Numbered from the stretch's first letter, positions 50,742-59,373 are shown. The stretch is DNA of 64,000 bases from Pontibacter akesuensis (GCF_001611675.1 NZ_CP014766.1:620001-684000); one strand, 5' to 3'. The notes: generated from the sequence alone by a model not told the origin. A program made the numbers and translations.

Positions 50742-53273
50742 TTGTCTGAGCTGCTGAATTTCAATTACCCGCCTGAGCCGGCCACGGACCGCGTCACCTT
50801 GTTTGCCGATGTGATCCTGCCCCTGCCCCTCCCGAAGCTGTACACTTACCGCATACCCTTTGAGATGAACGACGAGGTGATGGTGGGTGTGCGGGTGATT
50901 GTGCAGTTTGGTGGCAAGCGGGTACTCAGTTGCATCGTAGCCGACATCCACGAAAATGCCCCTGCTGATTACCAGGCCAAGTATATCCTGGATGTGCTGG
51001 ATGACAAGCCCATCGTAACAGCGCCTCAGCTAAAGCTATTTAAGTGGATCGCCGATTACTACATGTGCACGCTGGGCGAGGTGATCAACGCGGCGTTGCC
51101 GGCTGCCCTGAAGCTGAGCAGCGAATCGCGGATACAGCTGCACCCGCACTACAACCCCGAGGAGGACGAGCTTATACTTGCTGCCCAGGAAGAGAAAATC
51201 ATTTTTGCGCTGCAGAACAACCAGGCCCTCACTTTTACCGAGGTCAGCACGCTGCTGCAGGGCAAGCCCTACCACAAGTACATCAAATCGCTGATCCAGA
51301 AAGAGGCGATCATCATATTTGAACAGGTAAGCGAAAAGTTCTCACCCAAAGTGGTGAAGAAAGTGCGCCTTACGGAGCACTTTGTGCAGGAAGAAGGCAT
51401 GCTGGAGGAGCTTTTCAACCAGCTCACGCCGCAGCCCAAGCAGCTCGACGTGCTGCTGAACTACCTGCAGCTCGTGCCCGTGCACCAGGACATCCACCTG
51501 AACTACAAAGGCATCGAAAAAGGCGCTCTTGTCAACAACCCGCACCTGTCCGCTTCCTCCATTAACACGCTGATCAAAAAAGGCGTGCTGGAGCAGTTCG
51601 ACCAGGTGGTGTCGCGCTTCCCGATGGACAAGGAACCGCAGCAGCTGCCCATGGCACTGTCGGAGCACCAGTTGCAGGCGAAGGACGAGATCCTGGGCTT
51701 GTTCAAGGAGAAAGACACGGTGCTGCTGCATGGCGTAACGGGCAGCGGCAAAACCGAAGTATACATCGACCTGATCAAGCACGCCCTGGAAGGCGGCGGC
51801 CAGGTTTTATACTTGTTGCCAGAAATTGCTTTGACTGCCCAAATCGTGACGCGCCTGATGAAGGTATTTGGTGATAAACTGGGCGTGTACCATTCCAAGT
51901 TCTCCGATAACGAGCGCGCCGAAGTATGGCAGGGCATTTTGGCCGGCCGCTTCCAGGTGGTAGTGGGCGTGCGCTCTTCTGTTTTCCTGCCCTTTCACGA
52001 TTTGTCGCTGGTGATTATTGACGAGGAACACGAGGCCAGCTACAAGCAGTACGACCCGGCTCCGCGCTACAACGCCCGCGAGACGGCGCTGGTGATGGCA
52101 AACCTGCAGGGCACCAAAACCCTGCTCGGCTCGGCCACCCCTTCCATCGAAAGCTACTACAACTGCAAGACCGGCCGCTGGGGTTTGGTAAGTATGACCA
52201 AGCGTTTCGGGCAGGCCCAGCTACCGGAAATAGAGCTGATTAACGTGCGCGACGAGCAGCATCGCAAAAACATGCACAGCCACTTCTCCGGCAAGTTGCT
52301 CGGTGCCATCGAAGCACGGCTGCAGCGCAACGAGCAGGTAATCCTGTTCCAGAACCGCCGTGGCTACGCGCCGTTCATCTCCTGCGACGAATGCTCCTGG
52401 ATTCCGAAGTGCAAGTTCTGCGCCGTGAGTTTGTCGTACCACAAGTATAACAACGAGCTGCGCTGCCACTACTGCGGCTACCACGAGCGTATGCCGCACG
52501 ACTGCCCGGCCTGCGGTGCCACCTCCCTTAAAAGTATGGGCTTCGGTACCGAGAAGGTGGAGGACGAGCTGAAGCTGATGCTACCCAACGCCGAGGTGCA
52601 GCGCATGGACCTGGACACCACCAAGAAAAAAAACAGCTATCAGCAGATCATTTCCGATTTCGAGTCGGGCCGCACCAACGTGCTGGTGGGTACGCAAATG
52701 GTAACCAAGGGCCTAGACTTTGAAAACGTGAGTCTGGTGGGTATCCTGAATGCGGATACCATCATTAACTTTCCGGATTACCGGGCGCACGAGCGGGCGT
52801 ACCAGCTGTTTGTGCAGGTAAGCGGTCGTGCCGGGCGCAAGAGCAAGCCAGGTGCCGTGCTTATCCAAACCCGCGACCCGAAGCAGCCCATTTTCACTAA
52901 AGTTAGCAACAACGATTACCAGAGCCTTTACGACCATGAAATTGAGGAGCGTCTGCGTTTTGGTTACCCGCCGTTTACGCGCATGATCCGCCTCACTGTC
53001 AAGCACAACGACGAGCCTACCGCTGAAAATGCGGCCATTGTGCTGGCTAAGGACCTTACTGACAGGTTAGGAAAGCCGCAGGTGCTGGGTCCGGAGGTGC
53101 CCTACATTTTCAAGATCCGGAACCTGTTTCTGCAGGAAATCCACATTAAGCTGCCCCGCGAAACAACCAACCTGAAGGCTGCCAAACACCAGGTGGCGCA
53201 GGCTGTCTTCAATTTAAGGTTACTCCCTGATTTTAAGAGTGTGCGGGTGGTGGTGGATGTGGACCCGATGTAG
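50742..53273 (+). CDS. priA: Primosomal protein N' (replication restart helicase PriA)
   Basis: The 843-residue superfamily 2 helicase reloads the replisome at stalled forks. Walker A is GVTGSGKTEVY (about 335), the DEEH box with HEASYKQYD follows, and the two zinc-binding modules are visible as four CxxC pairs: CDECSWIPKCKFC and RCHYCGYHE...CPACGA. The C-terminal helicase motif QMVTKGLDFENVSLVG and GRAGRKS are present. Slightly longer than usual. The start is TTG 50742, giving MSELLNFNYPPE; no good -7 box precedes it. Confidence 0.93.
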   Translation: MSELLNFNYPPEPATDRVTLFADVILPLPLPKLYTYRIPFEMNDEVMVGVRVIVQFGGKRVLSCIVADIHENAPADYQAKYILDVLDDKPIVTAPQLKLFKWIADYYMCTLGEVINAALPAALKLSSESRIQLHPHYNPEEDELILAAQEEKIIFALQNNQALTFTEVSTLLQGKPYHKYIKSLIQKEAIIIFEQVSEKFSPKVVKKVRLTEHFVQEEGMLEELFNQLTPQPKQLDVLLNYLQLVPVHQDIHLNYKGIEKGALVNNPHLSASSINTLIKKGVLEQFDQVVSRFPMDKEPQQLPMALSEHQLQAKDEILGLFKEKDTVLLHGVTGSGKTEVYIDLIKHALEGGGQVLYLLPEIALTAQIVTRLMKVFGDKLGVYHSKFSDNERAEVWQGILAGRFQVVVGVRSSVFLPFHDLSLVIIDEEHEASYKQYDPAPRYNARETALVMANLQGTKTLLGSATPSIESYYNCKTGRWGLVSMTKRFGQAQLPEIELINVRDEQHRKNMHSHFSGKLLGAIEARLQRNEQVILFQNRRGYAPFISCDECSWIPKCKFCAVSLSYHKYNNELRCHYCGYHERMPHDCPACGATSLKSMGFGTEKVEDELKLMLPNAEVQRMDLDTTKKKNSYQQIISDFESGRTNVLVGTQMVTKGLDFENVSLVGILNADTIINFPDYRAHERAYQLFVQVSGRAGRKSKPGAVLIQTRDPKQPIFTKVSNNDYQSLYDHEIEERLRFGYPPFTRMIRLTVKHNDEPTAENAAIVLAKDLTDRLGKPQVLGPEVPYIFKIRNLFLQEIHIKLPRETTNLKAAKHQVAQAVFNLRLLPDFKSVRVVVDVDPM

Positions 53274-53339
53274 GCTTGATCTGCATAGTAAGGGAGGTTT
53301 GCGAATTTAGCTTTCAGCAGTCATTATCTTCTCACTAGT

Positions 53340-53363
53340 GTCATCTCGACGACAGGAGAGATC
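53340..53363 (-). repeat. Dispersed 24-bp repeat, copy 2 (inverted)
   Basis: Reverse complement of 41961-41984 with one mismatch. Confidence 0.75.
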
Positions 53364-53628
53364 TTTTCTGTATTCCAGATAGATTTCTCACTGGGTTCGA
53401 AATAACAGAATGGAATATGAGATGGGTGAAAAGAATGTCTACACCACCACATTTCTCACATCGTACTTCACCGCTTAATGCTAAAACCAGGAATTTATAA
53501 GTAAGATTGAATCAAGTGGCTTCTGTAGCTTTCAGGAGAGATAGAGGAATAAATACCGCTATTGAGGTTAAGCGAAAAAATATTTCAGCTAAGTATAAAC
53601 CAAACGCGAACTCTGCCGTAAACAAGGA

Positions 53629-53636
53629 TACCTTTG
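53629..53636 (+). promoter_or_regulatory. -7 promoter box of a possible small RNA
   Basis: TACCTTTG matches TAnnTTTG. No -33 TTTG at the right distance. Confidence 0.35.
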
Positions 53637-53642
53637 GCTAAA

Positions 53643-53710
53643 AGTTGAGAACCTGAAAGTCCGATTGTTCAGAAGGAACAATACAGATTTTCAGGTTTTC
53701 CCTTTTTATA
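53643..53710 (+). ncRNA. Candidate small RNA or terminator hairpin
   Basis: AACCTGAAA (53650-53658) pairs with TTTCAGGTT (53689-53697), and inside it ATTGTTC (53664-53670) pairs with GAACAAT (53676-53682). CCCTTTTT follows. Together with the -7 box 14 bases upstream this could be a 65-nt RNA, or it could be the terminator of another transcript. No -33 box supports it. Confidence 0.3.
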
Positions 53711-53717
53711 CCCCTCC

Positions 53718-53900
53718 CTACTGCGGTTTATCCTTCCGAAAAAGTATGAACAGGTAAATAGAACCGAACACCAGGAAAACTACCAGAATAAAAACGTCCA
53801 ACGACTCGTATTCCCCGGTCCAGATGCGGTAAGCGTTGAGGCCTGCAAAAAAGAAACAGGCAATGGTCATGACAATGCGGAATGTTCTGCGGCTCTGCAT
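53718..53900 (-). CDS. Two-helix small membrane protein, copy A
   Basis: The 60-residue protein has two membrane helices (about 9-24 and 35-52) and ends RKDKPQ. It aligns over nearly its full length with the next protein (53907-54098). Function unknown. Confidence 0.6.
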   Translation of the reverse strand: MQSRRTFRIVMTIACFFFAGLNAYRIWTGEYESLDVFILVVFLVFGSIYLFILFRKDKPQ

Positions 53901-53906
53901 GAAAAC

Positions 53907-54098
53907 TTAATTAGGAGGTGTATCCTCTTTGAAGAACAGGAAAGTATAAACCACGCCAAGCATCACGAAAGCGCCCAGCATAAACAAATCAAATGCACGG
54001 TAGTTAGCCGGACCATTCAGTAACCGCACCAGCTTAAAAACAGCATACCCAAAGCAGACGACTGCCAGCAGCAGCCTAAGTTTCTTCCTGTTCGTCAT
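53907..54098 (-). CDS. Two-helix small membrane protein, copy B
   Basis: The 63-residue protein shares the order basic start, helix, charged loop, helix and KEDTPP ending with copy A, and lies six bases from it. The similar layout (for example DLFMLGAFVMLGVVYTFLFF versus DVFILVVFLVFGSIYLFILF) shows a tandem duplication. Confidence 0.6.
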   Translation of the reverse strand: MTNRKKLRLLLAVVCFGYAVFKLVRLLNGPANYRAFDLFMLGAFVMLGVVYTFLFFKEDTPPN

Positions 54099-54207
54099 TA
54101 TTTCATTTACAAGATGTTATAAAGTAAAAGATGTTGCTCACACCTTCTTTTTGCGGTTCGGTATGTGCAAGTTGTACTGCTTAAAAAATACACTGCCGTA
54201 AAGACTA

Positions 54208-55647
54208 TCACATCATATACAAAAGCACCCAAACCGTTATCAGCACTGTGCCCACTATGTTCAGGAAAAAGCCTGTTCGCACCATCGAGCTAATGGAAAT
54301 CTGTTTGCTCCCGTACACTATGGCATTGGGAGGTGTGGCTACCGGTAACATAAATGCCATACTGCACGCCACTACCACACCCAGCACCGGGTAAAGCAGC
54401 GGCAAACGTAGCCCTTGCAGCACACCAATGATAATAGGAACAAACGTAATAGCAATGGCTGTGTTAGAACTTATTTCGGTGAGCATCAGCACCAGGAACA
54501 CCAGCGAAAACACCAGCAGCACCTGCGCCTCCGGATCAGTATAATTGGTGATGCTGCGGCCGATAACGTCAGCCAGGCCAGAAGTTACTACCAACTGCCC
54601 CAAGGCCATGCCACCGCCGAAAAGCAGGATGGTGTCCCAGTCTATTTTCACCAGGTCCTCTGATGTAAGGGTGCCAGCACCGTTGTTTTCCTGCCCCGGC
54701 GGTATCAGAAACAGCAGTAGCGCCGCCAGCACAGCCACCGTGCTTTCAGAAAAATAAGTGCCCATAAACGTATAGGCACGCCCCATGCCCAGCAGGTTAA
54801 AAACACCCGGTGCCAGCCACAGGACAACGGCCAGCACAAACACAGCCATTGTTATCTTTTCTCCCTGCCTGAGTTGGTTACGCTGCTGCTGGTGCTCCGC
54901 TACATAGGCCTTTACCACCTGCTGGCTGTAATTGCTTTTTTTCAGGAAATAGCGCATGTAAAGCAGCAGCACCCCATACATGCTCAGCGAGATAGGAAGC
55001 GCCAGGTACATCCACTGCAGAAAATCGATGCTTACACCCTGCTGCGCCAGGTAATTCACACCGATCAGGTTGGGTGGAGAACCGATTATGGTGCTGATGC
55101 CTCCAATGGAGGCGCTGTAGGCAATACCGAGCAGGAAGTATACGGCCGTGCTTTTTCCATGCGCGTCGGGTGGGCAAACGAGTTGCGTCACGCCGAGCAT
55201 CAGGGGCAACAGCATCGCCACCGTTACCGAATTGCTGACCCACATGGAAAGGGAGAACGAGATAAAGGAAAAGCCCATGAATAGCCGAAACAGGCTCTTC
55301 TGAAAATAAGGCTGTGAAAGTATAAACAAGGCAATCCGCTTGTCCAGGCCGTGGCGTGTCATAGAGCGGGCCAGCAGAAAGCTCCCGATAAAAAGCAGGA
55401 TGATCGGGTGGCCCAGGTTCTGAAACGCTGTTTCTATCTCGGCAATGCCCATTAGCACGGCCAGCAACACCCCCAGAAAAGCCGTCATGGAAAGCGGTAT
55501 CACCTCCGTCATCCAGAACACCAGGCAAAAGGCCATAATGGTGGCTACCAGGCGCGGCTCATAGACAAGGGCGGGCGTGATAAACCATACGGCCAACGCC
55601 AGCAAAGGAGCAACCAGTAAGCCTGTGTTTCTGCGTGACAGCTCCAT
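54208..55647 (-). CDS. SLC13/DASS family sodium-coupled dicarboxylate or sulfate transporter
   Basis: The 479-residue protein has the DASS features: about 11 membrane segments, the SNSVTVAMLLPLMLGV and TEISSNTAIAITFVPII hairpins that hold the substrate and sodium sites (SNT signatures), and MLPVATPPNAIVYGS near the C-terminus. It most likely imports succinate or related dicarboxylates. Transcribed alone; downstream are the two small membrane proteins, upstream is the DinB terminator. Confidence 0.9.
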   Translation of the reverse strand: MELSRRNTGLLVAPLLALAVWFITPALVYEPRLVATIMAFCLVFWMTEVIPLSMTAFLGVLLAVLMGIAEIETAFQNLGHPIILLFIGSFLLARSMTRHGLDKRIALFILSQPYFQKSLFRLFMGFSFISFSLSMWVSNSVTVAMLLPLMLGVTQLVCPPDAHGKSTAVYFLLGIAYSASIGGISTIIGSPPNLIGVNYLAQQGVSIDFLQWMYLALPISLSMYGVLLLYMRYFLKKSNYSQQVVKAYVAEHQQQRNQLRQGEKITMAVFVLAVVLWLAPGVFNLLGMGRAYTFMGTYFSESTVAVLAALLLFLIPPGQENNGAGTLTSEDLVKIDWDTILLFGGGMALGQLVVTSGLADVIGRSITNYTDPEAQVLLVFSLVFLVLMLTEISSNTAIAITFVPIIIGVLQGLRLPLLYPVLGVVVACSMAFMLPVATPPNAIVYGSKQISISSMVRTGFFLNIVGTVLITVWVLLYMM

Positions 55648-55709
55648 AGCGTAATAGAAGTATAACAGTGCCTGATTTCTAAATATAGGTAATTACAGAT
55701 ATGCCTCCA

Positions 55710-55754
55710 AAACAAAAGCTGCTGCAGGCACTTTACCTACAGCAGCTTTTGTTT
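55710..55754 (-). terminator. Intrinsic terminator downstream of the DinB gene
   Basis: AAACAAAAGCTGCTG (55710-55724) pairs with its complement (55740-55754); AGG/CCT extends it. On the minus strand it ends in TTTTGTTTT. Confidence 0.85.
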
Positions 55755-55768
55755 GTGCTTTCAAAGGG

Positions 55769-56299
55769 TTACACCAGGTAACGCTCCCGCATGATTTTCT
55801 GGTGGTGCACCTCGTGGCCAAGTATAACGAAGCCCAGTGCCCGCACGCTCACCTCCAGGCCGCTGGCTACGCCCCGCTGGTTCAGCGCCTCCGCATCAAA
55901 GCTTTTGAACAGCTCAATGGTGGCCGTTCGTAGCGAAGTATACTCGGCTATGATGGAGTTAATGTCACGGGCGTCGGCTTTGGCTGCCTGGGTGTAGGCG
56001 CCTTCGTCGAAGCCGGGCAGTTCGGTTTTGTCCTGCCGGGCAAAGCGCAGGGCGCGGTACGTGAAGATGCGCTCGGCATCAATCATGTGCACCAGCAGTT
56101 CTTTGATGCTCCACTTGCCGGGGGCGTAACGGTAGTGCAACTGCTCTTCCGACAGGCCCTGTACCAGGCCTGTAATGAACAGATAACTCGCCGTCAGGCC
56201 CTCCAGTAGGTTTTCGGTTTTGGCCTGTTGCACATAATTAGCTATTAAGCCACTGTACTCCTCAGGTGCCGGGTAGGTGATAGGTTGTTGCGTCTGCAT
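55769..56299 (-). CDS. DinB-like (YfiT) family protein
   Basis: The 176-residue four-helix protein shows the DinB signature: KWSIKELLVHMIDAERIFTY with the first metal His, the middle helix and GHEVHHQKIM near the C-terminus with two more His, which bind the metal of thiol-dependent S-transferases. Bacillithiol-dependent members exist, and YpdA in this window suggests bacillithiol use, so this is a candidate bacillithiol transferase (inference). Confidence 0.85.
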   Translation of the reverse strand: MQTQQPITYPAPEEYSGLIANYVQQAKTENLLEGLTASYLFITGLVQGLSEEQLHYRYAPGKWSIKELLVHMIDAERIFTYRALRFARQDKTELPGFDEGAYTQAAKADARDINSIIAEYTSLRTATIELFKSFDAEALNQRGVASGLEVSVRALGFVILGHEVHHQKIMRERYLV

Positions 56300-56304
56300 A
56301 GATT

Positions 56305-56320
56305 TATACTTATAAGTATA
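56305..56320. repeat. Perfect 16-bp palindrome of two AAGTATA copies
   Basis: TATACTTATAAGTATA lies six bases upstream of the DinB start. Two further TATACTT copies are at 56342-56348 and 56408-56414, so four copies fall within 110 bases. Confidence 0.75.
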
Positions 56321-56367
56321 GCTGCTGGCAAGGTACGGATTTATACTTTAGCAAGGATGCCCCGAAC

Positions 56368-56407
56368 AAAAAAGCCCCTTCGCCAGAGCAGGCGAAGGGG
56401 CTTTTTT
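56368..56407 (-). terminator. Strong terminator downstream of the M14 peptidase gene
   Basis: A 17-bp perfect stem (56368-56384 with 56391-56407), loop of six, with T-runs on both strands. Confidence 0.9.
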
Positions 56408-56421
56408 TATACTTATACAGG

Positions 56422-58980
56422 TTACTGCCCTACCACAAAAACGGCGTTGCCGAACAGCAGTTTTCCACCCTGCCAGAAGCCCCGGAACAGCGGGTTATCC
56501 GCCATGTAAATCACCTGGCCGCGGCCCAGTTCCTGTGTTCCCAGCACTAGCGCATCCTGCAGATCCTCTTTCGCATCCTGCCCCACAAAACCTGTTACGT
56601 AGTTGTCTTTCTTCAGAACCCCTACATTCCAGCCCTCCTTCAGGTAGCTGTACGCCTCCAGGTTGCGGATCAGGGCAAAGTAGTTGTCGCCGTAGCCGTA
56701 GGCCAGCGGGTGGGTCTTGTCCAGGTTCACCCTGAAGATACTTCCCTGCACCTCGCTGCCCAGTGCTTCCCGCTCCCGGTCGGCGTAGGTGCGCAGGTTC
56801 TCGTACGGGTTCTCTTTTTTGTCTTTAGCATCCTCCTTCTCTTTGCTGTCCTCTCCGTTCTTCTTTTGTAGCTCAAAGCCTTTTTTACCGACCAAGAAGC
56901 CTGCTGCACTTTCCATGGCAATCAGCTTGCCGCCGCCGCGCACCCAGTTCTGCACCTTCTCCAGCGTCGCCTCATCCAGCACGTCGCCATAAGATCCGGT
57001 AGGCAAAATCAGCACATCAAACTCCTGTAGCGGCACCCGGCTAAAATAGGCCGTATTCAGCACCGTAACCGGGTAGCCGATCTGCTGCTCAAAGAAGTGC
57101 CATACTTCCCCAAAACCGTAAGGCGATACGCCCTCACCCGACATCAGCGCTACTTTCGGCATTTTGAGGTAACGCACGCTATTCGATCCGAAATCGGCCC
57201 CACTAGTTACAAAGCCCGTATTTGTTGCCCCCAGCTGCACATTGTATTGAGTTGCCAGCGCACGCACGGTGACATCAAACTTTTCGCCCAGGCGCTCGTT
57301 ACCGGTGCGGGTAATGATGAGTGTACCCGGCTGATAGGTGTTGTCGTTTATGGTAAAGGCTTTCTCGGCCATCCGCACTTTCACGTTCTGCTCCATCAGC
57401 TCAGTCATGAACTTCAGGTCCTGCACACTTGTCCAGGGAGCAAGGTACGCGTAGGGCTTTTCGATGCTGATGGCTGCCGGAGCGGCCGCAGCCGGCTTGT
57501 TGCTGTTCATGTCTACCTTCCCTTTCACCGCGTATGCCTCCAGGTTGTAGGCGTAGGGCAGCGCCCAGGAGGTGATGTCGTAAGTCAGGGAGTCCTCCAG
57601 GGTGGTGTTTGGCTCAAACAGCACCTTTACCAGGGTAGATTTTGGCTGATACATGCTGATCACCACGTCCTGCGGTGCAAGCTTCACACTTTCGGTTTTG
57701 CCATTGCGGTAGTTGTAACCGCGCACCGAGCCGCTCTTGCTGGCGTAGCCGTACTGAATGCCCTGCTGTTCTAGGTAATCCGTCAGCAGTTTCAGGTTGC
57801 TCGCATTGCGGCTATCGCCTTTGATCACGAAGGACTTGAAATCCCCTCCCGGATTTTTCAGGTTATCGTCATAATACTTCTCAAACTCCCGCTTTATCTG
57901 GTCTGCCTTCTCAGAGGTTGCCTGCATGGTGGCCTTACTCGCCGCCACATGGTGGGCAATTCTGTCGGTTAAGGTAAGCGTATCGCCATCCTCCTTCTTG
58001 TAGGCCAGCCCCGCACGTCCCGAACCGCCTTGCTCGTAGGTCATGCCGATAGCCCCGTTGTAGGTAGGCCAGGTATCGCCGTAGCTCGGATAAAGCAAAT
58101 CAAAGCTTTCCCGGGTAAAGTATAGCCAGTTGTTTTTATCGAAGTACTGGCGGTTATACTCGCCGATGGTATTCTGAAACTGACGCTGCCACGGCGTAAT
58201 GCTCTCGTGAAACGGTTTGGCAGCCGGTGAGAAATAATAAGGTGACTCCGGACCCATCTCGTGAAAGTCGGCGTGCACCTGCGGCAGCCAGTTGTTGTAC
58301 ACATCCAACCGCTGCTTCGACTCAATTTGTGTTTGCCAGGCCCAGTCGCGGTTCAGGTCGAAGTAATAATGGTTCGGCCTGCCGCCTGGCCATGGCTCCC
58401 AATGCTCCCAGGCGTAGGGCGAGGCGTTTCCACCACGGTTAGAGGCCTGCTTGTACCACTGCACATAGCGCTCGCGGCCGTCAGGATTCACCACCGGGTC
58501 CACGATGGCAATTGTGTTCTGCAGCCACTCCTTACTTTGTGCGTTCGAAGGGTCAACGAGGTCATACAGCACCTGCATCACCGCTTCAGAACTTACCGAT
58601 TCATTGCCGTGCACGTTGTAGCTGAGCCAGGCAATGGCCGGTTGGTTTCCCTGTACCGGGCCGTCCTGCAGGTTGGCCTGCCGGAGGTTGTTTTCCCGGA
58701 TCTGCTCCAGGCGCGGCAGGTTATCGTCAGAGGCCACATAAGCCAGTACCAACGGGCGGTTCTCATAGGTGCGGCCGTATTCCTGCACCTTTATACGGTT
58801 GGGAGCCTGTGCAGCAAGGTAGTTCACATAGTCGAGGATGCGGCTGTGGGGCGTAAACTGCTCGCCGAGCTTATAGCCCAGGAACTGCTCCGGCGACTGC
58901 AGGCGCTCCTGCGCTAGTGACACTTGTGCCCACAGCAGCAACATTGTAAAAGCGAACAGGCGCTTCAAAGGGTTTATCAT
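56422..58980 (-). CDS. M14 family zinc carboxypeptidase, large secreted form
   Basis: The 852-residue protein has a signal peptide (MINPLKRLFAFTMLLLWAQV...LAQ). An N-terminal M14 domain has the zinc motif HxxE in YNVHGNESVSSEAVMQ and the third ligand His in PQVHADFHEMGP. The latter half is a domain with GSYGDVLDEATLEKVQNWVR and a glutamine-amidotransferase-like fold, as is common in the long M14 group of Bacteroidota. The start at 58980 is chosen for the signal peptide; the open frame goes up to 59127. GHxVTGFVGQ-like text near the end is typical of the class. Confidence 0.88.
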   Translation of the reverse strand: MINPLKRLFAFTMLLLWAQVSLAQERLQSPEQFLGYKLGEQFTPHSRILDYVNYLAAQAPNRIKVQEYGRTYENRPLVLAYVASDDNLPRLEQIRENNLRQANLQDGPVQGNQPAIAWLSYNVHGNESVSSEAVMQVLYDLVDPSNAQSKEWLQNTIAIVDPVVNPDGRERYVQWYKQASNRGGNASPYAWEHWEPWPGGRPNHYYFDLNRDWAWQTQIESKQRLDVYNNWLPQVHADFHEMGPESPYYFSPAAKPFHESITPWQRQFQNTIGEYNRQYFDKNNWLYFTRESFDLLYPSYGDTWPTYNGAIGMTYEQGGSGRAGLAYKKEDGDTLTLTDRIAHHVAASKATMQATSEKADQIKREFEKYYDDNLKNPGGDFKSFVIKGDSRNASNLKLLTDYLEQQGIQYGYASKSGSVRGYNYRNGKTESVKLAPQDVVISMYQPKSTLVKVLFEPNTTLEDSLTYDITSWALPYAYNLEAYAVKGKVDMNSNKPAAAAPAAISIEKPYAYLAPWTSVQDLKFMTELMEQNVKVRMAEKAFTINDNTYQPGTLIITRTGNERLGEKFDVTVRALATQYNVQLGATNTGFVTSGADFGSNSVRYLKMPKVALMSGEGVSPYGFGEVWHFFEQQIGYPVTVLNTAYFSRVPLQEFDVLILPTGSYGDVLDEATLEKVQNWVRGGGKLIAMESAAGFLVGKKGFELQKKNGEDSKEKEDAKDKKENPYENLRTYADREREALGSEVQGSIFRVNLDKTHPLAYGYGDNYFALIRNLEAYSYLKEGWNVGVLKKDNYVTGFVGQDAKEDLQDALVLGTQELGRGQVIYMADNPLFRGFWQGGKLLFGNAVFVVGQ

Positions 58981-59158
58981 GGTCTTCTTTCTAATGATTA
59001 GTTTTCGCGTTGGGGTAGAAAAAGAATACAATCTGCGCAAAAAACGTGAATCTGGCAAGTATAGCCTTCTGCATATCGTGTTGCGGCGTGCTAAGGTTAC
59101 TGCAGTGTTATGTTTTAATTCAAACAAAAAGTTGTTTAAACAAATAAATAAAAAGGTG
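58981..59158. other. Intergenic region with TTGTTTAAACAA palindrome
   Basis: It holds the M14 upstream region, one AAGTATA copy (59058-59064), and a perfect 12-bp palindrome TTGTTTAAACAA (59132-59143) about 16 bases before the -7 box of the candidate RNA, in operator position. No gene. Confidence 0.5.
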
Positions 59159-59166
59159 TACCTTTG
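59159..59166 (+). promoter_or_regulatory. -7 promoter box of the candidate structured RNA
   Basis: TACCTTTG matches TAnnTTTG. A TTG in the upstream palindrome (59132-59134) lies 24 bases away, longer than the ideal 19-21. Confidence 0.5.
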
Positions 59167-59169
59167 TAC

Positions 59170-59373
59170 CAGAAATCAATTTTGGGTTTCTGCATCGCCT
59201 TTAGGGAGCTTATAAGGGAAGAAAGCTTAACGCAGCATTAGACTTCCTCAACAGCGGGTAACGGTGTATTATACCTGCTGAAGCCAATAGCCCCTCCCGG
59301 CGATTTACGGATAGCAACTAAACTAACTAAACTTCAATCAGACCCGGCGCTTTGCACCGGGTTCTGTTTTTTT
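59170..59373 (+). ncRNA. Candidate structured RNA, about 200 nt
   Basis: Five stems can form without conflict: CAGAAA/TTTCTG (59170-59175, 59187-59192); outer ATCGCC/GGCGAT (59194-59199, 59299-59304); GGGAG/CTCCC stacked on it (59204-59208, 59294-59298); GGAAG/CTTCC (59217-59221, 59243-59247); and the nine-pair CAGCGGGTA/TACCTGCTG with one G-U (59252-59260, 59272-59280). A terminator hairpin with T7 ends it. There is a -7 box directly before and no ORF. It does not look like tmRNA, SRP RNA or a riboswitch I know; a 6S-like RNA is one option. Confidence 0.5.
59339..59373 (+). terminator. Intrinsic terminator of the candidate RNA
   Basis: CAG with ACCCGG (59339-59347) pairs with CCGGGT then CTG (59357-59366), one bulged T, followed by seven T. 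Confidence 0.85.

Larger units (their letters stand above)
53274..53648. other. Intergenic region with dispersed repeat
   Basis: No gene. The 5' part contains the second copy of the 24-bp repeat (53340-53363) and text similar to that flanking the copy at 41961. One AAGTATA lies at 53591-53597. The right end leads into the possible small RNA. Confidence 0.5.

Noticed and set aside
48895-59141. Shared GTTTAAAC palindrome before TACCTTTG at 48895 and 59134
   Set aside because: The spacing to the -7 box differs (11 versus 17 bases), and two copies of an 8-mer in AT-rich promoter regions are not enough to claim a common operator.
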